Positions 28,735 to 34,620 of a stretch of 34,620 nt of DNA are shown piece by piece (within the stretch, counting starts at the first letter, position 1; each line of letters starts with the position of its first letter). The stretch comes from JAZNBI01 sp045586995. GTDB lineage: Bacteria > Bacillota > Clostridia > Oscillospirales > CAG-272. The stretch covers positions 1 to 34,620 of the forward strand of contig JAZNBI010000065.1 of the NCBI GenBank assembly GCA_045586995.1, written 5' to 3'. The position numbers were made by a program, and so were the translations under genes. Under the pieces are notes generated by a model. The model was given only the letters and a program-made list of their open reading frames with translations, was not told where the DNA came from and did no database searches.

Positions 28735-29865
28735 ATGGTAACCATAAAAGAAGTAACATCAAAAAAAGAGCTTAAAAAATTTGTGGATTTTCCAAATCAA
28801 CTTTATAAGAACGAGCCGAATTTTGTCCCCGCATTGTTTGGCGATGACATGTCCGACTGGGACAGAAAGAAAAACCCCGCATTCGAATATTGTGATGCAA
28901 AGTGTTTCTTGGCATATCGCGACGGTAAGATCGTAGGTAGGATCGGAGCAATTCTTAATCATGCCTCCAATCAAAAATGGGGAACAAATCAGATGAGATT
29001 TTCTCAGGTTGATTTTATTGATGATCATGAGGTTTCTTCCTCTCTCTTTGCGGCGGTTGAAAAGTGGGCCAAAGAGTGTAATTGCGAAAAGCTGCACGGT
29101 CCGCTCGGATTTTGCGACCTTGACCGCGAGGGAATGCTCGTAGAGGGCTTTGACAAGCGCAGTATGTTTATAACCTACTATAATTATCCTTACTATAACG
29201 AGCATCTTGAAAAGCTCGGATTTGCCAAAGACGTGGATTGGTTGGAATATAAGGTATACAGACCCGAAGCCGACAGCAAAGAGGCGGCTTTTCTGAAACG
29301 CCTCTCAGACCGTACTATAAGGCATCAAAATCTTCACGTTGCCAAGATAAAGCATCGCAGAGAGTATTATCCTTACGTTGAAAAGGTTTTCAAGCTTGTA
29401 AACGAGGCGTATGCCCCGCTTTACGGCGTCGTTGAGCTCAATGAAAAGCAGATAAAGAGATATGCAAAAAAGTTTATTCCGCTGATAAATCCGGCTTATA
29501 CTTGTTTTGTTATGGATGAGAACGAGAATATGGTTGCCTTTGGTGTCAGCGCACCATCTATGGCAGAGGCATTAAAGGCATCTCGCGGCCGCCTTTTCCC
29601 GACCGGCTGGATAGGAGTACTGCGCTCTCTTAACAAAAACAATGCGCTTGATATGTTTCTTATTGCGGTGAATCCGAACCTGCAAAGCTCGGGGCTTAAC
29701 GCCGTTATTTTAAATCATGTTTTCGAAAACGCATTGAAAAACGGCATTGAATATGCCGAAACAGGTCCTCAGTTAGAGATCAACACCAAAATACTTACCC
29801 AGTGGAATATGTTCCGAAAAGAGCAACATAAACGCAGAAGATGTTATATAAAAAATATTGATTAA
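28735..29865 (+). CDS. YghO-like GNAT-superfamily protein
   Basis: The 376-aa protein matches the large GNAT-related family typified by E. coli YghO: N-terminal FVDFPNQLYKNEPNFVPAL, the first lobe with FLAYRDGKIVGRIGAILN and RFSQVDFID, the linking LHGPLGFCDLDREGMLVEGF, and a C-terminal acyltransferase-like lobe (AVNPNLQSSGLNAVILNHVFE, EYAETGPQLEIN). Substrate and reaction are unknown. GGGAGGACAGG stands just before the ATG. It is monocistronic, between its own promoter and the terminator at 29931. Confidence 0.85.
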   Translation: MVTIKEVTSKKELKKFVDFPNQLYKNEPNFVPALFGDDMSDWDRKKNPAFEYCDAKCFLAYRDGKIVGRIGAILNHASNQKWGTNQMRFSQVDFIDDHEVSSSLFAAVEKWAKECNCEKLHGPLGFCDLDREGMLVEGFDKRSMFITYYNYPYYNEHLEKLGFAKDVDWLEYKVYRPEADSKEAAFLKRLSDRTIRHQNLHVAKIKHRREYYPYVEKVFKLVNEAYAPLYGVVELNEKQIKRYAKKFIPLINPAYTCFVMDENENMVAFGVSAPSMAEALKASRGRLFPTGWIGVLRSLNKNNALDMFLIAVNPNLQSSGLNAVILNHVFENALKNGIEYAETGPQLEINTKILTQWNMFRKEQHKRRRCYIKNID

Positions 29866-29930
29866 AGATCTTCCGAAATTTTTAATTTCATCTCGCGGTG
29901 ATAAAAAGTGCGAAAATAGGTGTATATGAC

Positions 29931-29962
29931 AAAAATATCCGAGTTTAAACTTGGGTATTTTT
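29931..29962 (+). terminator. Terminator after the GNAT gene
   Basis: AAAAATATCC-GAGTTTAAAC-TTGGGTATTTTT forms an imperfect stem with G-T pairs, followed by a T-rich tract. Confidence 0.65.
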
Positions 29963-30061
29963 GCTTTTTAATTCTAAACGGTTGATACGTACAAGAAAAA
30001 GAAGCATATTATGCTTGTTAATAAAATAGTATATATGGATGTATAAATTTACGTTTTCAAC

Positions 30062-30090
30062 TTGAAATCTTTGTGAAAAAGTAGTATAAT
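30062..30090 (+). promoter_or_regulatory. Promoter of hppA
   Basis: TTGAAA (30062-30067), a 17-bp spacer and TATAAT (30085-30090). About 120 nt of AT-rich leader follow before the ATG; I see no known riboswitch there, and no gene in 29866-30219. Confidence 0.8.
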
Positions 30091-30219
30091 AACCAGTATA
30101 TATACAAAATAAATCATTCGGGTCAGAAAAATACACTATCTCGATTGGCAAATCAACGTATATCCATCAATGGTAAAAAATTAAAAATTAAAATACTAAT
30201 AAATTAAAAGGAGATCATC

Positions 30220-32313
30220 ATGGATCAAAACGTTTATCTTCCGCTTCTGTTAGTCGCGTTTGCAGCGGTAGTTACTCTGCTTTACGTTTTCGTGCTTTTT
30301 CGCAGGGTTTCTCGCATAAAGATCGCGGATAAGAAGGTTGAGGAAATCCGAAATTATATTCACCAAGGAGCAATGACATTCCTTGTGCGTGAATACAAGA
30401 TTATTATTCCGTTCGTTTTTGGCGTTGGCGCGCTTTTGGCTGTGCTTGGCTTTATACCCGCGTTGCAAGGCGCTGAGGGTATCGGTTGGCAGGCGGCTAT
30501 TTGCTTTGTTGTCGGAGCGCTGTTCTCCGCAGCGGCAGGCTGGATAGGAATGGCTATCGCGACCAAAGCTAACGCAAGAACTGCTATGAAGGCAAAGGAA
30601 GAAGGAATGTCGAGTGCGCTCAAGACCGCTTTCGGCGGCGGCGCGGTGCTCGGTCTTTCCGTTTCGGGCTTTGGCCTTTTGGGACTTGTAGGTATTTTCT
30701 TTGTAGTATACCTTATTACGAACGACGTTAACGCTCCCGTTCAGATACTCACGGGATATAGTCTTGGATGCTCGCTTATAGCTCTTTTTGCGCGTGTTGG
30801 CGGTGGTATTTATACAAAGGCGGCTGACGTTGGAGCTGACCTTGTCGGTAAGCTTGAGGCAGGCATTCCCGAGGACGACCCCAGAAATCCCGCTACCATC
30901 GCAGATAACGTTGGTGATAACGTAGGCGACATCGCAGGAATGGGCTCAGATCTTACCGAATCTTACGTCGGTTCTATCATTTCCTGCTTGACTATGGCAC
31001 TCTTTACGGGTCTTACCTTTAAGCATATTTTGTTCCCGATACTTGTTTGCGGCGTGGGAATACTCGCGTCCGTTATATCCGTACTTATCGTAAGAGCGAG
31101 AAAGTGGGCAGATCCCCACAAGGCGCTCAATATAGCGACTTATATCGCAACGGGACTCGTTGTAGTGGCGTCTGTATTGCTTTCGATTTTCTATCTTGGC
31201 GAGTATAAGTATATGTTCAGCGTTATCACAGGTCTTTTGGCAGGCGTTGGCGTTGGTTTTGTTGCTGAGATTTACACATCTGATAAGTTCAAGTCCGTAA
31301 AGCAGATCGCGAAGGAATCCCAGACGGGACACGGAACAAATATCATCGCAGGACTTGGCGTTGGTATGAAGTCCACCTGGCTTACCATTGCTTGTCTGGG
31401 TGCAGCCATCGCGCTTTCTTATTTCTTTGGAGGCGCATATGGAATTGCACTTGCGGCTGTCGGTATGCTTTGTACAGTCGGCATCACCGTTTCGGTTGAC
31501 GGATACGGCCCTATAGCCGACAATGCCGGCGGCATCGCCGAGATGGCGCATCTTACCGAGGAGGTTCGCGGTATCACCGATAAGCTTGACGCTGTAGGTA
31601 ATACCACCGCAGCTATCGGTAAGGGATTCTGCATAGGTTCTGCAACACTTACTTCACTTGCATTTATAGTTTCCTTTATAGAGTCTGTATCCAAGCTGGT
31701 TCCCGGATTTGAGATAAGACTTAACGACCCTCGCGTGCTCGTCGGTATGTTGGTTGGAGCAATGCTTCCATATCTGTTCTCGGCTATGACTATCGCATCC
31801 GTCGGCAAGGCGGCGAACAAGATGGTCGAGGAGGTTCGTTCTCAGTTTGAAAATGATCCCGCTATCCTTGAGGGTAAGAGTGTTCCAAACTACAATCGCT
31901 GCATCGATATTTCCACTAAGGCGTCCTTACGCGAAATGATTGCGCCCGGGCTTCTTGCAATTTTTGCTCCTGCAGTTGCGGGATTTGTGCTCGGCCCGGC
32001 AGGACTTGGCGGTCTTCTCATAGGTGGTCTTGTTTCTGCAATAATGCTTGCGGTATTTATGGCAAACGCGGGCGGCGCTTGGGACAATGCAAAGAAATTT
32101 GTTGAGGCAGGTAATTTTGGAGGAAAGGGAAGCGATACGCATAAGGCGTCTATCACGGGCGACACCGTTGGAGATCCTCTTAAGGACACTGCAGGTCCCG
32201 CAATGGATATTCTTATTAAACTTATGTCGGTGATCGCGCTTATTCTGGTTCCTGTGCTCGTTGAGATCACACCTGTTTGGAATATTATCGTTGATTTCTT
32301 TTCCAAGATCTGA
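30220..32313 (+). CDS. hppA: Membrane-bound ion-translocating pyrophosphatase
   Basis: The 697-aa protein has about 16 membrane segments and couples PPi hydrolysis to H+ or Na+ pumping. The PPi/Mg site DVGADLVGKLEAG, IPEDDPRNPATIADNVGDN and VGDIAGMGSDL starts near residue 203. The sequence GNTTAAIGKG near 461 has Ala where K+-independent enzymes have Lys, so it is of the K+-dependent group. Whether it pumps Na+ or H+ cannot be settled here. AAAAGGAGA is before the ATG. It would let the cell recover energy from PPi made in biosynthesis. Confidence 0.96.
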   Translation: MDQNVYLPLLLVAFAAVVTLLYVFVLFRRVSRIKIADKKVEEIRNYIHQGAMTFLVREYKIIIPFVFGVGALLAVLGFIPALQGAEGIGWQAAICFVVGALFSAAAGWIGMAIATKANARTAMKAKEEGMSSALKTAFGGGAVLGLSVSGFGLLGLVGIFFVVYLITNDVNAPVQILTGYSLGCSLIALFARVGGGIYTKAADVGADLVGKLEAGIPEDDPRNPATIADNVGDNVGDIAGMGSDLTESYVGSIISCLTMALFTGLTFKHILFPILVCGVGILASVISVLIVRARKWADPHKALNIATYIATGLVVVASVLLSIFYLGEYKYMFSVITGLLAGVGVGFVAEIYTSDKFKSVKQIAKESQTGHGTNIIAGLGVGMKSTWLTIACLGAAIALSYFFGGAYGIALAAVGMLCTVGITVSVDGYGPIADNAGGIAEMAHLTEEVRGITDKLDAVGNTTAAIGKGFCIGSATLTSLAFIVSFIESVSKLVPGFEIRLNDPRVLVGMLVGAMLPYLFSAMTIASVGKAANKMVEEVRSQFENDPAILEGKSVPNYNRCIDISTKASLREMIAPGLLAIFAPAVAGFVLGPAGLGGLLIGGLVSAIMLAVFMANAGGAWDNAKKFVEAGNFGGKGSDTHKASITGDTVGDPLKDTAGPAMDILIKLMSVIALILVPVLVEITPVWNIIVDFFSKI

Positions 32314-32355
32314 TCTTGGGTATAACTAAAATGAAAAACTGAGCATCGTTACGGG

Positions 32356-32374
32356 GCTTCTCATAAGGATGTTT
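32356..32374 (+). repeat. Dispersed TTCTCATAAGG motif, copy 5
   Basis: GCTTCTCATAAGGATGTTT lies 43 nt after the hppA stop and 5 nt before the terminator, again in the sense of the gene. Confidence 0.75.
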
Positions 32375-32378
32375 ACAA

Positions 32379-32420
32379 ATACCGCCGAGGGTGATCGTTT
32401 GGTGCTCTCGGCGGTATATT
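32379..32420 (+). terminator. Terminator after hppA
   Basis: ATACCGCCGAG pairs with CTCGGCGGTAT (32379-32389 with 32407-32417). A similar hairpin recurs at 34277-34315, after the XRE pair. Confidence 0.75.
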
Positions 32421-32504
32421 ATTATACGCCTTGAGATTTCAACTGGCATTTTGCTGTTTCTTCAATAAATCTCTGTTTCGGAGAAATAATAAAATATCGC
32501 TCTG

Positions 32505-32533
32505 TTGACTCTACTGCTGGTTTCGTGTATAAT
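32505..32533 (+). promoter_or_regulatory. Promoter of the XRE pair
   Basis: TTGACT (32505-32510), a 17-bp spacer and TATAAT (32528-32533). Confidence 0.85.
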
Positions 32534-32579
32534 ATAGTCACAAGCTCCGGAACTTGAATTTTTTCGAGAGGTGAAAAAC

Positions 32580-33443
32580 ATGTACGAATGTAAGATCGCA
32601 GAAAAATTGGCGGAGCTCCGCACTTCAAAGGGAGTAACGCAGGAGGACGTGGCTCAAAGTCTATCTATTTCAAATAAAACGGTTTCCAAATGGGAGAATG
32701 GTGCCTCGACACCCGATCTTCCTATGGTTATAGAACTCGCAAAATATTATGGTGTCACCACTGACACGCTTCTCGGACTTTCCGAGGACAAAAAGCAAAG
32801 CACTGCGGAAGAGATTCGTTCTTTGTTTGAAGGTCTTGACCGCCGCGAATCTGTGCTAAAAGCTTTTGAAACAATAAGAGCTCTTGTTCCTACGATGTAT
32901 GGAACGGTTTCTAAATATTACGATGACGCTTATGATAAAGAAAACGTTTTTCCGACAGGCATGTCACATGGATACCGTTCCGCAATTTCACTCCATGAGT
33001 TCTTTGAGTTTACCGCAAGCTCTGAAAATGTGAACTTAGCTGTGATGATGCTCAGAAACAAGGCTAACTTTGCGTGGATGAACGATCCGAACAAACAAAA
33101 AGAAATCGTGAAAATATTCAAATTTTTATCGAATGAAGATACGCTTGCCGTTCTTTATTACGTCCATTCTACAAACTGCTCCGAAAGTTTCACAGCGGAC
33201 TATGTTGCGCGTAATACGGGACTTAAAGAAGAACGCATTACAGAAATCCTCGATGAATTCTGTTCCGTTGGCGCATGCCATTGGGTCACTGCACACCTTG
33301 CCGAAGGCGAAGTCAGAGTTTATGAATGTCACGGCGATGGTATAGTCTTGTCCTTGATTGCTATTGCTTTTGAGAGAATGTGCGGTAGACAATCATATGA
33401 CTACAACTTTAACGGAAGATGCAAAATGATCGGAGGTAAATAA
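32580..33443 (+). CDS. XRE-family regulator with C-terminal winged helix, paralogue 1
   Basis: The 287-aa protein starts with an HTH_3 domain (about 3-60: IAEKLAELRTSKGVTQEDVA, SLSISNKTVSKWENGAS). A helical middle follows, and the C-terminal part (about 180-260) reads as a winged helix: FLSNEDTLAVLYYVHSTNCS, YVARNTGLKEERITEILDEF and a wing. This is an ArsR/MarR-like second DNA- or partner-binding module. The ATG at 32580 has GAGAGGTG 6 nt upstream. It is followed after 1 nt by a second protein with the same layout, so the two may act as a heteromer. Confidence 0.8.
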   Translation: MYECKIAEKLAELRTSKGVTQEDVAQSLSISNKTVSKWENGASTPDLPMVIELAKYYGVTTDTLLGLSEDKKQSTAEEIRSLFEGLDRRESVLKAFETIRALVPTMYGTVSKYYDDAYDKENVFPTGMSHGYRSAISLHEFFEFTASSENVNLAVMMLRNKANFAWMNDPNKQKEIVKIFKFLSNEDTLAVLYYVHSTNCSESFTADYVARNTGLKEERITEILDEFCSVGACHWVTAHLAEGEVRVYECHGDGIVLSLIAIAFERMCGRQSYDYNFNGRCKMIGGK

Positions 33444-33444
33444 T

Positions 33445-34272
33445 ATGAGTTTATCGGCTAATATTAAAAGATTGCGTCTTGAAAAGGATATGACACAAGA
33501 GCAGCTTGCCACAAAGCTTGGAGTATCAGCACAAGCAGTATCCAAGTGGGAAACGAGCGAAACTTATCCCGATGGCGCGCTTCTTATTCCTCTTGCTAAT
33601 GAGCTTGAGGTATCTCTTGACGAGCTTTTTGGAAATGATTCTGTCACTATGGCGGATATTTCGTCCAAAATCGTGAAGTTGATTCATAACACCGAGGCAA
33701 CCGAGCGCTTCAATGTTGCACGTGATATCGGTTGGCAGATCGAGCGCGGTTTGTTTAACTGCCGTATGGAGATAGAAAAGAAGTACGATCCTAATGAAAT
33801 CAAGAATCAAAAAAATGCATCCTACATTCTTGACGATAACGGATTCACAATCGTATCGAATGGAAAAGAGCCTTTCTTCTCCGTGTTTCCGCAACCGGAA
33901 GAGGGATACGGACATTTTTTGAACGACAAGGACGATCTGCAAAAGATCTTTGCTGCACTGTCTCATACGGATACAATGAACGCTTTGATCTATTTGTATC
34001 ATAAAGCGGAGAATTATGTTTTTGAGAGCGCAGTGCTCCAGCAAGATTGCGAGATCGCAAATGATCAGATCAACGCGGTAATAGATGATCTGTTGACGCT
34101 AAAGCTAATAAGGAAACAGGAACTTACAATTAACGGTGAAAGTCGCGTTCTGTATTATTCTCGACCCAGCCACAAATTGCTTGCCGTATTGCTGATGACA
34201 AGAGAGATTGGCTATAAGGGAGCATATAGTTTCCAATCGCATATCAGAAATACGCCGTTTTTTAAGGAATAA
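33445..34272 (+). CDS. XRE-family regulator with C-terminal winged helix, paralogue 2
   Basis: The 275-aa protein has an HTH_3 domain (IKRLRLEKDMTQEQLATKLG, VSAQAVSKWETSETYPDG), a middle region and a C-terminal winged-helix-like part (ALSHTDTMNALIYLYHKAEN, DQINAVIDDLLTLKLI) that lines up with paralogue 1 (KIFKFLSNEDTLAVLYY against KIFAALSHTDTMNALIY). GGAGGTAA precedes the ATG, which is 1 nt past the preceding stop. No obvious target gene adjoins; both genes lie between two similar terminators. Confidence 0.8.
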   Translation: MSLSANIKRLRLEKDMTQEQLATKLGVSAQAVSKWETSETYPDGALLIPLANELEVSLDELFGNDSVTMADISSKIVKLIHNTEATERFNVARDIGWQIERGLFNCRMEIEKKYDPNEIKNQKNASYILDDNGFTIVSNGKEPFFSVFPQPEEGYGHFLNDKDDLQKIFAALSHTDTMNALIYLYHKAENYVFESAVLQQDCEIANDQINAVIDDLLTLKLIRKQELTINGESRVLYYSRPSHKLLAVLLMTREIGYKGAYSFQSHIRNTPFFKE

Positions 34273-34276
34273 TATT

Positions 34277-34320
34277 ATACCGCCGAGAGTAACAGCTTGG
34301 TCGCTCTCGGCGGTGTTTGT
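34277..34320 (+). terminator. Terminator after the XRE pair
   Basis: ACCGCCGAGAG pairs with CTCTCGGCGGT, then GTTTGTTTT. Stem and parts of the loop (GCTTGGT against GTTTGGT) resemble the hairpin at 32379-32417. Confidence 0.8.
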
Positions 34321-34351
34321 TTTATAGACTTACTAATTAAGGGCACAAATA

Positions 34352-34615
34352 TTAGGTATCACAAAGAACTTTCTCAATTTCTTTAACTGCGTTTTTATAT
34401 CGTTCCGATTTTGTAAAATCGTTATCTTTGCTTGAATACAAGCCACTAAAGCTATATGACCAATGAGGTGTTTTCTCAGCAAAGAACTTGTAATCTGCCA
34501 AAACTTCCTTATCCTTTGTCTTTCCTTTTACCCATGCAAACATTTCACACGCAGTTTTTGCTGCTTTGTCAAGTGCTGTATATGCAGTATCGTAATCGCT
34601 ATTCAACAAATGCAT
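34352..34615 (-). CDS. Partial hypothetical protein, runs off the window
   Basis: At least 87 residues, rich in Lys, Ala and Asp, with helical stretches (DYDTAYTALDKAAKTACEMFAW and ERYKNAVKEIEKVL, in parts). No family is recognised. The reading frame is still open at the right edge, and there is no ribosome site before the Met at 34615, so the true start is probably outside the window. Confidence 0.5.
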   Translation of the reverse strand: MHLLNSDYDTAYTALDKAAKTACEMFAWVKGKTKDKEVLADYKFFAEKTPHWSYSFSGLYSSKDNDFTKSERYKNAVKEIEKVLCDT

Positions 34616-34620
34616 TTTGC

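Noticed and set aside
29944..30151. 68-codon minus-strand frame before hppA
   Set aside because: It crosses the terminator and the hppA promoter and has no ribosome site.
30946..31551. 201-codon minus-strand frame inside hppA
   Set aside because: Antisense shadow of a clear membrane pyrophosphatase.

Overview
The window looks like a chromosomal segment of a low-to-moderate GC member of the Bacillota, most likely a Clostridia-type gut anaerobe. The support is consistent sigma-A promoters (TTGACA-17-TATAAT class), purine-rich Shine-Dalgarno sites, frequent TTG starts, standard use of TAA/TAG/TGA stops, the Bacillus/Clostridium operon orders yybS-gdpP-rplI-dnaB, tilS-hpt-ftsH and rimP-nusA-ylxR-ylxQ-infB, ECF vitamin S components (QueT and FolT types) and a Bacillota-type LexA box. 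I cannot name a species.

Layout. 1-2 kb: a DUF4304-like gene, a tRNA-Gln(CUG) with its own consensus promoter and, between them, a branched palindromic repeat. 1.1-5.0 kb: an AraC-type regulator, then an M55 D-aminopeptidase translationally coupled to a TIM-barrel isomerase, then a membrane-anchored alpha/beta hydrolase. 5.0-7.8 kb: an HPr-like protein without the catalytic His, a small putative HTH protein under a LexA-box promoter, an Rrf2 regulator and a decayed REP-associated transposase (RAYT) island. 7.8-19.4 kb: one long minus-strand run (yybS, gdpP, rplI, dnaB, tilS, hpt, ftsH, maf, an MFS carrier, aroK), mixing c-di-AMP turnover, replication, tRNA modification, purine salvage and membrane proteolysis. 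19.5-24.8 kb: the plus-strand transcription/translation operon rimP-nusA-rnpM(ylxR)-ylxQ-infB, which stops after infB. 24.8-27.7 kb: a SLOG gene and an unlisted 59-aa ribbon-helix-helix gene lying between two almost identical terminators, then divergent queT and folT-like genes, each with a structured leader; the folT leader is a recognisable tetrahydrofolate riboswitch and the FolT-like protein carries an inserted LRR-like domain. 27.7-28.7 kb: an accessory patch with an unknown gene, a RAYT remnant and a second branched repeat. 28.7-34.6 kb: a YghO-like GNAT protein, a K+-dependent-type membrane pyrophosphatase, a tandem pair of paralogous XRE/winged-helix regulators and a partial unknown gene.

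The most interesting non-coding signals are: (1) two copies of an approximately 205-bp element built from four GTGATAT units, then four inverted units, each separated by its own small hairpin, with an apex strand that pairs to the element's right end and co-varies between copies; (2) a dispersed motif, TTCTCATAAGG, present five times and usually just after a stop codon; (3) a 59-bp terminator duplicated on both sides of a small cassette; (4) a RAYT promoter and 3' tail left behind next to one of the branched elements. Everything here is from reading the sequence; no database search or folding program was run.
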